Shown: positions 33,765 to 41,350 of the stretch, piece by piece
Numbering within the stretch: position 1 is the first letter of the stretch
Layout: each line of letters begins with the position of its first letter
Assembly (NCBI GenBank): GCA_963925035.1
Contig: CAWUSK010000035.1
Span: forward strand, 1 to 64,000
From: UBA4466 sp963925035
GTDB taxonomy: Bacteria; Bacteroidota; Bacteroidia; Flavobacteriales_D; Crocinitomicaceae
DNA length: 64,000 nt
Reading direction: 5' to 3'
Program-made: the position numbers and the translations under genes
The notes under the pieces: model-generated
Seen by the model: only the letters and a program-made list of their open reading frames with translations
The model's database searches: none
Told to the model about the DNA's origin: nothing

Positions 33765-34460
33765 ATGCCAATAGTTCATTACGAAAATCTGGGATTGATA
33801 GATTACAAGGAAGCTTGGGATTATCAAGAAAAATTGTTCCGTGGTACTGTCGATCATAAAATTAAAGTCAGAAATGGCGATTCGGATGAAGTAACACAGA
33901 ATTACATTCTCTTTTGTGAACATCCACACGTTTTCACACTTGGAAAAAGTGGTGACAAGCAGAACTTATTGCTCAATGATGAAGCATTGGCAGAAAACAA
34001 AGCAACGTATTACGAAATTAACCGTGGTGGTGATATCACTTATCACGGTCCAGGTCAATTAGTGGTTTACCCAATTTTCGATTTAGATCATTTCTTCTCA
34101 GACATTCACAAATACCTGAGATTTCTGGAAGAAAGCGTAATTCTAACGTTAAAAGAGTACGGAATTGAATCAGGTCGCGTAGATGGTTTGACGGGAGTTT
34201 GGATTGATGGAGACAAACCTACAGCACGTAAAATTTGTGCAATTGGCGTAAAGAGTTCCCGCTGGGTAACAATGCACGGAATTGGATTCAATGTAAATTC
34301 AGACTTAAGTTATTTTTCGCACATCATTCCTTGTGGAATTCAGGATAAAGCAGTAACTTCAATGGAACGTGAATTGGGGCGAAAAGTTGATATAACAGAA
34401 TTATCCGAAATTCTAAAGCAAAAAATCGCTGCACAGTTCGAGTTTAACTATACGAACTAG
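33765..34460 (+). CDS. lipB: Lipoyl(octanoyl) transferase
   Basis: A 231-aa enzyme that moves octanoyl groups from acyl carrier protein to lipoyl domains, the first step of lipoate synthesis. Signatures are HPHVFTLGKSGD, the substrate-binding RGGDITYHGPGQLVVYP, KICAIGVKSSRWVTMHG with the catalytic Lys, and IIPCGIQDKAVTSM with the catalytic Cys. The frame can begin at TTG 33756 directly after the upstream stop, but ATG 33765 is the more usual start. It abuts the serine hydrolase gene with no gap. Confidence 0.95.
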   Translation: MPIVHYENLGLIDYKEAWDYQEKLFRGTVDHKIKVRNGDSDEVTQNYILFCEHPHVFTLGKSGDKQNLLLNDEALAENKATYYEINRGGDITYHGPGQLVVYPIFDLDHFFSDIHKYLRFLEESVILTLKEYGIESGRVDGLTGVWIDGDKPTARKICAIGVKSSRWVTMHGIGFNVNSDLSYFSHIIPCGIQDKAVTSMERELGRKVDITELSEILKQKIAAQFEFNYTN

Positions 34461-35699
34461 ATGAAAAAAGTCATTAAAAAAACAATAAAGTATTTCTTGT
34501 TTACTGCCCTTGCGTTGGTGATTACTGTAAACTTATTTATCGTTCTTTCTGGTCGATTTTACATTTATAAAGGAATTGCAAATACGTACATGGTTGGAAA
34601 AATGGGTCCTGGAATCTATGACTTAGATGCCTTTCCCTATTCAACAATTCAAGCGCCAAAAGAGAAGTCTGTTATTACGTACAGCAGTAATTTTAATACG
34701 TACAAGTTGTCAAAGGCTGAAAGAAAATACATTGAAGATCTAGAAACAACTGCTTTCTTAGTTTATAAGGGCAATACATTGGTTTACGAAGAGTATTGGG
34801 ATGAGCACAATGCAAAAACAGTATCAAATTCATTTTCTGTCGCGAAAACGGTAGTTTCCATGCTTGTTGGAATTGCAGTTGAAGACGGCGACATTAAAAG
34901 TTTGGATGATCCGATTCACCTGTACCTTAAAGAATTGAAATCCAAAAAAATTGGTAAAATTACCGTCCGCGATTTATTAACTATGTCTTCTGGTTTGGAT
35001 TGGACGGAAAGTGGCAAGAATCCTTTGTCCGACAATGCAGAATCGTATTATGGCGAAGATTTAAGACGTTTGGTAATGGGCCAAAATTTAATTTCGAAAC
35101 CGGGAAAAGTATTCAAATATCAAAGTGGAAATTCGCAATTACTTGGATTTATTGTAGAGCGTGCAGCGTGCAAAGATTTGTCGAAGTACGCTCAAGAAAA
35201 ACTGTGGAGTAAATTGGGAATGGAACACAATTCCTATTGGAGTTTGGACAAGAAAAATGGCGATGAAAAAGCATTTTGCTGCCTATATTCTGTTGCGCGA
35301 GATTATGGACGAATTGGTCAGTTGTTCGTAAACAAAGGAAAATGTGGCGATGAACAAATCATTCCCGAATGGTACTTTAAAGAAATGAATACGCTTGCCG
35401 ACTTGCTGACGGAAGATGGAATTCCAAATTACCGTTACGGATTTCACACATGGTATTACAATGAAGGAGACAATGAAGTAAATTATTGCCGCGGAGTAAG
35501 TGGACAATACATCATTTCTCGACCGAAGGAAGATTTATTAATCATTCGCTTAGGGAAGAAACGAGCTCCAGATGTTAAAATTGCAGATTACAATGCAAAT
35601 CCGAAGAAATTTAGCAAGTATAAAGTCGGTCATCCAACTGACTTATTTGAGTATCTACGAATTGGAAAAGCAATTAACTTAAAATCAGAAAGTAAATAA
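34461..35699 (+). CDS. Membrane-anchored serine hydrolase (class C beta-lactamase family)
   Basis: A 412-aa protein with an N-terminal membrane anchor (residues ~12-32, YFLFTALALVITVNLFIVL) and a beta-lactamase/PBP-like domain. The active-site SxxK is in NSFSVAKTVVSMLVG (about residue 127). 'DLLTMSSGLDWTESG' and 'FKYQSGNSQLLGFIVE' (Y-x-S/N second motif) follow, and a third motif is likely near FHTWYYN. It is family-typical for periplasmic esterases or D,D-peptidases; resistance to antibiotics should not be assumed. Its ATG follows the lipB stop directly, and its stop overlaps the next ATG by one base. Confidence 0.9.
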   Translation: MKKVIKKTIKYFLFTALALVITVNLFIVLSGRFYIYKGIANTYMVGKMGPGIYDLDAFPYSTIQAPKEKSVITYSSNFNTYKLSKAERKYIEDLETTAFLVYKGNTLVYEEYWDEHNAKTVSNSFSVAKTVVSMLVGIAVEDGDIKSLDDPIHLYLKELKSKKIGKITVRDLLTMSSGLDWTESGKNPLSDNAESYYGEDLRRLVMGQNLISKPGKVFKYQSGNSQLLGFIVERAACKDLSKYAQEKLWSKLGMEHNSYWSLDKKNGDEKAFCCLYSVARDYGRIGQLFVNKGKCGDEQIIPEWYFKEMNTLADLLTEDGIPNYRYGFHTWYYNEGDNEVNYCRGVSGQYIISRPKEDLLIIRLGKKRAPDVKIADYNANPKKFSKYKVGHPTDLFEYLRIGKAINLKSESK

Positions 35700-36109
35700 T
35701 GCGTGATGAATTGAAAGGGCCCCTCGTTGAAAATATTGGGGTAGCAGTAATTCAAATTGAAAATGAATTAAAAGAAAAACTCTATGAAGTCTACCTTCTG
35801 AATTTAAAAGAGGAGATTATTGAGGGAATTATTATCACTTGTAAAGGCTATGGTGAAAATGCGGTTACTGGTGAAAAGGTTAAAACGGCAACTCTGAGAC
35901 ATTCTTTAGAAGTGTTATTGCCAAATGAAGCGGCTAAAATTGAACCTATCATGGAAGAAGTTTTTGGAATTGCCAATGAATATTGGGTAAGTTTTTGGAT
36001 CAACGACATGATGTATGATAAAAAGTTCGTGTTTGTATCTGAATCAATTTCAGAAAAAAACATGAAAAAAATTCCAATTTTAGGGGAGAAAGGTGTAATG
36101 ATAATATAA
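35699..36109 (+). CDS. Conserved hypothetical protein of Bacteroidota
   Basis: A 136-aa protein without signal peptide or membrane helix. The segment order VAVIQIENELKEKLYEVYLLN, 'IEGIIITCKGYGE', 'VKTATLRHSLEVLLPNEAAKIE' and 'FVFVSESISEKNMKKIPILGEKGV' matches a small cytoplasmic family I recall as conserved across Bacteroidota. Its members are sometimes wrongly labelled as phenylalanyl-tRNA synthetase subunit. No function is known. The start ATG overlaps the upstream TAA by one base, so it is the last gene of the isomerase-lipB-hydrolase run. Confidence 0.72.
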   Translation: MRDELKGPLVENIGVAVIQIENELKEKLYEVYLLNLKEEIIEGIIITCKGYGENAVTGEKVKTATLRHSLEVLLPNEAAKIEPIMEEVFGIANEYWVSFWINDMMYDKKFVFVSESISEKNMKKIPILGEKGVMII

Positions 36110-36110
36110 A

Positions 36111-36142
36111 TTGGTATCAATTTAATCGGTTTTGTATATTTG
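36111..36142 (+). promoter_or_regulatory. Promoter of the 201-aa lipoprotein gene
   Basis: TTGG at 36111-36114, a 20-nt spacer and TATATTTG at 36135-36142 fit the Bacteroidota -33/-7 pattern. It begins just after the stop of the preceding gene and gives a leader of about 33 nt. Confidence 0.7.
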
Positions 36143-36181
36143 TATTTCAACTTGAAGTAAAGTCGACTAAAAACATTGAAT

Positions 36182-36784
36182 ATGTTGAAGAAAATAGCAC
36201 TTTGTAAATTTATAGTTTTTGGACTAGTAGGAATGTCTGCTTTGCTGTATTCCTGTGGTTCAGAGGAAGTTGACCCAAATGCCGGAGAAATTGTTTTTGA
36301 CGACGATTACTATGAGTTTCAAGATTTTAACTTGGCAAACCACGACATTCCAGCTTTCATTTCTTTACCAGATGAAACTGCCAATATTGGAGCATCTACA
36401 AAACCAGAAATTATTCATATTGAGGATGATATCAAATGGGAAGTAAATGTTGGGCAGAACTTTCAATTGATGATTGAAGATTATGGTGATTTAACAGATC
36501 TTATCGAAGTTGAAAAGAAGGAATTGGCTGAACAAACGTTCTTCAAAGTAAATTACATTATCGATGAACCAGATATGATTTTATACGAAAGAACCTTAAT
36601 TGTAAAAGGTGCCAAAAAAGGATCTTCTAAAGTAGGTGTTGAGCATCGTTCTTACCATGTTTACGGTCAAAAAGTTATTAATGGAATTACTTATGAGTTA
36701 CAATCTCGTGAATACGGTTACGAAAAAGTAATCATTGAATTGATGGCAAAGTCAATCAAGTCGATGAAATCAAAGCAAAAATAA
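36182..36784 (+). CDS. Lipoprotein of unknown function
   Basis: A 200-aa protein from ATG 36182 (a TTG at 36176 would add two residues). It has a lipoprotein signal ending LLYS before the Cys, then an acidic stretch (GSEEVDPNAGEIVFDDDYYEF). The rest has mixed strands and a basic, Lys-rich end (SIKSMKSKQK). No family was recognised. It has its own promoter and precedes the Mrp gene by 33 bp, so it may be co-transcribed with the Fe-S pair without sharing their function. Confidence 0.68.
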   Translation: MLKKIALCKFIVFGLVGMSALLYSCGSEEVDPNAGEIVFDDDYYEFQDFNLANHDIPAFISLPDETANIGASTKPEIIHIEDDIKWEVNVGQNFQLMIEDYGDLTDLIEVEKKELAEQTFFKVNYIIDEPDMILYERTLIVKGAKKGSSKVGVEHRSYHVYGQKVINGITYELQSREYGYEKVIIELMAKSIKSMKSKQK

Positions 36785-36817
36785 TAGTTACTCAAACGAT
36801 CGAAAGATCATATTTTC

Positions 36818-37888
36818 ATGGAAATTACCCGCGAAAAAGTGTTGGAAGCACTAGGTTCTATAATGGAGCCAGACCTAAAAAAAGACATTGTTTCAGCCAA
36901 TTTAGTTGAAGACATTCAAATAGAAAACACAACAATCAAATTAAAAGTTTTTGTCTCTAATCCTGCGTTACACGCTCGAAAACGAATGACAGAAGCACTT
37001 GACTTCAACATCAAAAAGGTATTTGGTTCTGAGATCACTGTTGAAAGTGAAGTGAAAGGATTGCCATCTGAAGCCAAAGCCGCGCATCGAAAAATTCTTC
37101 CTGAAGTAAAGAACATTATTGCAATTGCTTCTGGTAAAGGAGGAGTTGGAAAATCGACTGTAACGGCGAATTTAGCTGCTGGCTTGGCAAAATCGGGTTA
37201 CCGAGTGGGAATTGTTGATGCAGATATTTATGGACCTTCTATGCCAACGATGTTCGACGTCGTAAAAGAAAGACCTACAATGATTGATGTAGAAGGAGTT
37301 CCGAAAATCAGTCCGGTTATTGCGTACGGAATTAAGATTTTATCCATTGGATTTTTCACAGATCAAGACAATGCTGTAGTTTGGAGAGGACCAATGGCTT
37401 CTAAAGCGTTAACACAAATGTTTACGGATGCTGAATGGGGAAAATTAGATTATTTATTGATCGATCTTCCTCCAGGTACAGGTGATATTCATTTATCACT
37501 GGTACAGACTGTTCCGTTGGATGGAGCAATCATTGTAAGTACGCCACAAGAAGTTGCATTAGCAGACGCGAGAAGAGGTGTTAACATGTTTAAATTAGAA
37601 TCAATCAATGTTCCAGTAATTGGAATGATTGAAAACATGGCTTGGTTTACGCCAGCGGAATTACCGGATAACAAATATTATATTTTTGGACGTGATGGTG
37701 CGAAGAATTTAGCGCATGGAATGAACGTACCATTTTTAGGACACATTCCGCTCGTGCAAAGCGTTAGAGAAGCGGGAGATATAGGAAGACCTGCTGTTTT
37801 TCAGGAAAACACACCTGTGTCAAATGCTTTTGAGGAATTAGTTCGTACCTTTGTAACAGAAGTCGATCGAATCAAAGAAAAAAAATAA
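36818..37888 (+). CDS. Mrp/ApbC-type Fe-S cluster carrier ATPase
   Basis: A 356-aa cytoplasmic P-loop ATPase. Residues ~3-85 form a MIP18 (DUF59) domain. Residues ~100-350 form the Mrp/NBP35 ATPase with the deviant Walker A ASGKGGVGKSTVTANLA (about 102), DADIYGPSMPTMF and DYLLIDLPPGTGDIHL. It also has the family's 'VWRGPMASKALTQMF'. Such proteins load 4Fe-4S clusters onto target proteins. A NifU-domain protein is encoded 4 bp downstream, a pairing that supports this role. Confidence 0.95.
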   Translation: MEITREKVLEALGSIMEPDLKKDIVSANLVEDIQIENTTIKLKVFVSNPALHARKRMTEALDFNIKKVFGSEITVESEVKGLPSEAKAAHRKILPEVKNIIAIASGKGGVGKSTVTANLAAGLAKSGYRVGIVDADIYGPSMPTMFDVVKERPTMIDVEGVPKISPVIAYGIKILSIGFFTDQDNAVVWRGPMASKALTQMFTDAEWGKLDYLLIDLPPGTGDIHLSLVQTVPLDGAIIVSTPQEVALADARRGVNMFKLESINVPVIGMIENMAWFTPAELPDNKYYIFGRDGAKNLAHGMNVPFLGHIPLVQSVREAGDIGRPAVFQENTPVSNAFEELVRTFVTEVDRIKEKK

Positions 37889-37892
37889 TACC

Positions 37893-38153
37893 ATGGCAAT
37901 AGATAAAGAAGCGATTAAAGTAAAAGTTCTTAGTGCTCTTGATCAATTGCGTCCGTTTTTAGTTGACGACGGAGGTGATATGGAATTGGTTGAAATTCAA
38001 GATGACGCTACTGTTGTCGTTCGACTATTAGGTTCTTGTAAAGACTGTTCAATGTCGCAAATGACATTAAAAGCAGGACTGGAAGAAGCAGTTAAAAGAG
38101 CAGCTCCAGAAGTGAAAGCGGTAATTGCTGAAAACTTATCTCAACTAGCTTAA
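37893..38153 (+). CDS. Short NifU-domain Fe-S protein
   Basis: An 86-aa stand-alone NifU C-terminal domain. It begins with helix 'IKVKVLSALDQLRPFLVDDGGDMELVEI' and carries the cluster-binding CxxC in LGSCKDCSMSQMTLKAGLEE. It lies 4 bp behind the Mrp gene and probably supplies or stabilises clusters handled by it. It differs from the two-domain Nfu at 16739. Its stop codon overlaps the stop of the convergent gene by 4 bp. Confidence 0.93.
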   Translation: MAIDKEAIKVKVLSALDQLRPFLVDDGGDMELVEIQDDATVVVRLLGSCKDCSMSQMTLKAGLEEAVKRAAPEVKAVIAENLSQLA

Positions 38154-39028
38154 ACACTAAATACGTAGCGTGTTATTTCGTTTGACCCATCGTGTAACTT
38201 GATGTAATACTCTCCCTTTTCCCATCCTTTAACTTGAATTTGAAAACGGTATCTCACATTCCCGTAACGGGCTTGCATTGTTTTGTCACTAATTAACACA
38301 GATTCACCATTCGCTTTGTAAATGTTTTGATGAACTAAGGTTCCTTTGTTGCACATAAATTCCAATTGACCAGCAATAAGAACTGTCTCCATGTTAAAAT
38401 TCCCTCTATCGTCGATAGTGACGTTTTGCGGAGAATTAAACCAAGGATTTTTTTGTCCCGTGATTTCAGCTACCTTTTTTCTAAAGTCTATTGAAACCGG
38501 ATCTTCAACTGTAATGTTTGAAACATTGTATCCATTTGAAATAGCCCATACGGCATCTTGAAAAGTTGATTTGTCAATCGTTTTACCTTTGATGTATTCG
38601 CTTAGTTCTGTGAATTTAGGATTGGTGTTCTTTGTGATCTTCATTGCAGAAGCACTTGTTGGACATCGATCGCTTGCTTCTGTGCAAAATGCGGCTACTT
38701 TCCCTGTATATGTTTGTTTTGGTTGCAAAGCAATGAATTTGTCCTCCAATTGAATCAACGTTTGCTCATCTTCATTGTCCGTGCTGTATTTTGATCCAGC
38801 AGGAACCAACAGCTCGATAGTTTGGCTTGTAAGATTTGTGATGTTAAGGTCCACCGAATTTCCACTATGCTTTCCATTTGAAAGAAGAGTTGCGCTAATC
38901 GTCTTTGCTTTTACTGCGTCAAAAATGGAGATTTTAGTTGCTGTGAAACTTGTTGAAAATGCAGAAAATAGCGTAAAAACAATCAATATCACTGCAATTT
39001 TGGTCGATTTGGAGAGGTTTTGAGTCAT
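38150..39028 (-). CDS. Secreted protein of unknown function
   Basis: A 292-aa protein read from ATG 39028. It has a signal peptide (about residues 10-28, IAVILIVFTLFSAFSTSF) and an Ig-like beta region ('LNITNLTSQTIELLVPAGSKY'). 'AFCTEASDRCP' is a possible disulfide pair, and the C-terminal part is 'YRFQIQVKGWEKGEYYIKL'. The frame stays open to 39313, but the added 95 residues translate an intergenic repeat-like region and place the signal peptide internally, so that start was rejected. No family was recognised. Confidence 0.7.
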   Translation of the reverse strand: MTQNLSKSTKIAVILIVFTLFSAFSTSFTATKISIFDAVKAKTISATLLSNGKHSGNSVDLNITNLTSQTIELLVPAGSKYSTDNEDEQTLIQLEDKFIALQPKQTYTGKVAAFCTEASDRCPTSASAMKITKNTNPKFTELSEYIKGKTIDKSTFQDAVWAISNGYNVSNITVEDPVSIDFRKKVAEITGQKNPWFNSPQNVTIDDRGNFNMETVLIAGQLEFMCNKGTLVHQNIYKANGESVLISDKTMQARYGNVRYRFQIQVKGWEKGEYYIKLHDGSNEITRYVFSV

Positions 39029-39262
39029 AATCGTTGATTTATTACAAATAACGATGAATGAAAAAAATGTTACAATCTCGAAGAGATATGTATAAATAGG
39101 AGTCAGTGTGATTATTAATTTGTGCTTCGCATTATCAAAAAGTGGAAAGAATTGAAAGCTGTAAAAAGTGGAGGAAGTTCGTAACGGAGTGAAGAAATCA
39201 CCGATACTTTCAGCTTTTAAGAGTGAAACTGAATTGCGCAATGCAGCACTAGAGTTTCTTTG

Positions 39263-39293
39263 ATTCTTTCTTTGGGCAATGCAAAGAAAGAAT
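39263..39293. repeat. 12-bp inverted repeat
   Basis: ATTCTTTCTTTG (39263-39274) and CAAAGAAAGAAT (39282-39293) are perfect inverted repeats around GGCAATG. There is no T-tract after the stem, so a terminator is unlikely. A dispersed palindromic element is possible. Confidence 0.65.
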
Positions 39294-39318
39294 AATGAAT
39301 TGGAAAGTTTCAAGCATG

Positions 39319-39352
39319 AAAAAGGTTGTTGATACCAATCAACAACCTTTTT
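39319..39352 (-). terminator. Terminator of the superoxide dismutase gene
   Basis: AAAGGTTGTTGAT (39321-39333) and ATCAACAACCTTT (39338-39350) form a perfect 13-bp stem around ACCA, flanked by As on the left and Ts on the right. It lies 16 bp after the sod stop. Confidence 0.88.
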
Positions 39353-39367
39353 TCGTAATCGTAATAA

Positions 39368-39970
39368 TTATTTTGCTGCTGCAAAGTTTTTCGAAACTTG
39401 ATCCCAATCAACAACATTGAAAAAAGCATTGATATAGTCTGGTCTTCTGTTTTGATAGTTTAAATAGTAAGCATGTTCCCAAACATCCAATCCTAAAATT
39501 GGTGTTCCACCGCAACCTAATCCCATTAAAGGATTGTCTTGGTTAGCAGTTGAGCAAACTTCTACTTTTCCACCAGCTGTTACACATAACCAAGCCCAAC
39601 CTGAACCAAATCGTGTGGTTGCTGCTTTAGAAAATTCTTCTTTAAATCCTGCGAAAGAACCAAATGATGCATTAATAGCATCAGCGATTTCTCCTGTAGG
39701 TTCTCCGCCACCTTGAGGACATAAACACTTCCAGAACATAGAGTGATTCCAAAATCCACCACCGTTATTTCTAACAGCTGGATTGTCAGCACAATTTGCT
39801 AAAATTTCTTCTATAGTTTTTCCTTCAAGCTCAGTTCCTGCAATTGCATTGTTCAAGTTTGAAGTATAACCTTGGTGGTGCTTAGAATGATGTATTTCCA
39901 TTGTTTTTGCATCAATATGTGGTTCTAAAGCGTCGTATGCGTATGATAATTTCGGTAATTCGAATGACAT
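39368..39970 (-). CDS. Fe/Mn superoxide dismutase
   Basis: A 200-aa cytoplasmic enzyme converting superoxide to oxygen and hydrogen peroxide. The four metal ligands are visible: His in MEIHHSKHHQGY, His in FWNHSMFW, and Asp and His in GLDVWEHAYYLNYQNRRPDY. 'GSGWAWLCV' is the usual hydrophobic core strand. No signal peptide. Whether it prefers iron or manganese cannot be decided reliably by eye. It has its own terminator and is separated by about 100 bp from the amidohydrolase pair. Confidence 0.96.
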   Translation of the reverse strand: MSFELPKLSYAYDALEPHIDAKTMEIHHSKHHQGYTSNLNNAIAGTELEGKTIEEILANCADNPAVRNNGGGFWNHSMFWKCLCPQGGGEPTGEIADAINASFGSFAGFKEEFSKAATTRFGSGWAWLCVTAGGKVEVCSTANQDNPLMGLGCGGTPILGLDVWEHAYYLNYQNRRPDYINAFFNVVDWDQVSKNFAAAK

Positions 39971-40071
39971 AATATTAAGTTTTAATTCGTAATGAAGTAA
40001 AGTTAATAAATTGAACCCATAGAATGAAGCTTTGATGTTAAGAAGTCATAAAATACTTAGGTCTGATTTGC

Positions 40072-41349
40072 CTATTTCTCGTATTTCCCTTCGTACTTCT
40101 CAAAAAGCTCCCTTTGTGTATTACTTAAAGTGATGAATTTGCCATCAATCATTCCTAAAAATAAATTGTTCGTTCGCATATCTAATGCATTCCCATCAGA
40201 AACAAATAGCGTTGCTGATTTCCCCTTTTCTAAACTTCCGTAGTTTTCTCCAAGTCCCATGATTTGACACGACCAAAGACTAACAGAACTAACAGCTTCT
40301 TCTTCGGTTAATCCGTAAGCCATTGCCGTTCCAGCCAAAAACGGAATGTTTCGAGCGTTCATTGCTTCCATCTCTCCTTCGTTTTGAATGCAGAATTTCA
40401 CACCACCTTGTTTCAATAAAAATGGAAGTTGATACGGTAAATTAGGTGCATCGTTTTCGTTCTCCGGTAAACTGTGAGTACGCGTTAACATCACTGAAAT
40501 TTTAGCATCTGCTAATTTTCGTGGGACCAAATAAGCATCGTAGCCTCCTACTATTACGGGGAAAGGTAAATCGAACGCTTTTGAGAAGTCAATAATATCC
40601 ACCAATTGCTGAATTTCATTGGCGTGAATGTAAACACGCTGTTTTCCTTTAAAACACTGACGCATTGCTTCAAAACGAGCATCTTTTTTTTTATTCTTTT
40701 CTGTGTTGGAATACGCTTTTGCCATTTCGAAAAACGCGTAGATTTCTCTTTTATGTTCTTCGTAGGTTTTGCTTTTTTCAATTTTTGAATTTGCTTCCCA
40801 GCTATGGCCTTTGTCAATACTTTCTGGCCAATTCAAATGAATTCCATCGTCCTTTAAAAGTGTTGCATCTTCCCAATTCCATCCTTCTAAAGCCATCACA
40901 GAAGATGTTCCAGAAATTATTCCACCTCTTGGCGTAGCTTGAGTAATTAATACACCATTCGTTTTTACTGTAGAAATCACTTTTGATTCTGCGTTATAAG
41001 CAATTTGTGAACGTACATGTGGATTTAATGCGCCAACCTCGTTAAAATCTCTCGTTGCGCGAACGGCATCAATCTCGGTAATTCCCAACGTTGAATTTGG
41101 CGCAACAAATCCAGGATAAATATGTTTTCCTTGCAATTGAATAATTGTATCCCATTCACTTTTATCTATCGTATAAGCCAATGAGTTTTTGATCAAGGTT
41201 ATTTTCCCGTTTTCAATTCCAATCAACGCACTTTGCAATGTTTCTCCGTTACCAATGTGCAAAAAACCATTGACTAGCAATATCTTTTCTTGGGCAACTG
41301 ATGAAAATCCAATAAAGGAAATAAGAATGAGTGCTAATATATTTTTCAT
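40072..41349 (-). CDS. Exported amidohydrolase-family protein lacking HxH
   Basis: A 425-aa protein with a signal peptide (residues 1-19, ending SSVAQ). The amidohydrolase-like composite domain begins with 'ILLVNGFLHIGNGETLQSALIGIENGKI'. Where active members have the metal-binding HxH after 'PGF', this one has HIYPGFVAPNSTLGITE, without histidines. It also has 'GGIISGTSSVMALEGWNW', 'AMAYGLTEEEAVSSVSLWSCQIMGLGENYGSLEKGKSA' and a normal C-terminal strand set. It therefore keeps the fold but has probably lost the usual metal site. It starts 1 bp after the stop of the larger amidohydrolase gene, so the two are co-transcribed. Confidence 0.85.
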   Translation of the reverse strand: MKNILALILISFIGFSSVAQEKILLVNGFLHIGNGETLQSALIGIENGKITLIKNSLAYTIDKSEWDTIIQLQGKHIYPGFVAPNSTLGITEIDAVRATRDFNEVGALNPHVRSQIAYNAESKVISTVKTNGVLITQATPRGGIISGTSSVMALEGWNWEDATLLKDDGIHLNWPESIDKGHSWEANSKIEKSKTYEEHKREIYAFFEMAKAYSNTEKNKKKDARFEAMRQCFKGKQRVYIHANEIQQLVDIIDFSKAFDLPFPVIVGGYDAYLVPRKLADAKISVMLTRTHSLPENENDAPNLPYQLPFLLKQGGVKFCIQNEGEMEAMNARNIPFLAGTAMAYGLTEEEAVSSVSLWSCQIMGLGENYGSLEKGKSATLFVSDGNALDMRTNNLFLGMIDGKFITLSNTQRELFEKYEGKYEK

Positions 41350-41350
41350 A

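Larger units (their letters stand above)
39029..39367. other. 339-bp intergenic region with palindrome and terminator
   Basis: No gene is visible here. The region holds the upstream region of the minus-strand secreted protein, a repeat-like stretch around 39130-39260, a 12-bp palindrome at 39263-39293 and the sod terminator at 39319-39352. Codons read through it on the minus strand give a low-complexity peptide, typical of intergenic repeat DNA. Confidence 0.6.

Noticed and set aside
39029..39313. Extension of the minus-strand secreted protein by 95 residues
   Set aside because: It would place the signal peptide internally and translate repeat-like intergenic DNA.
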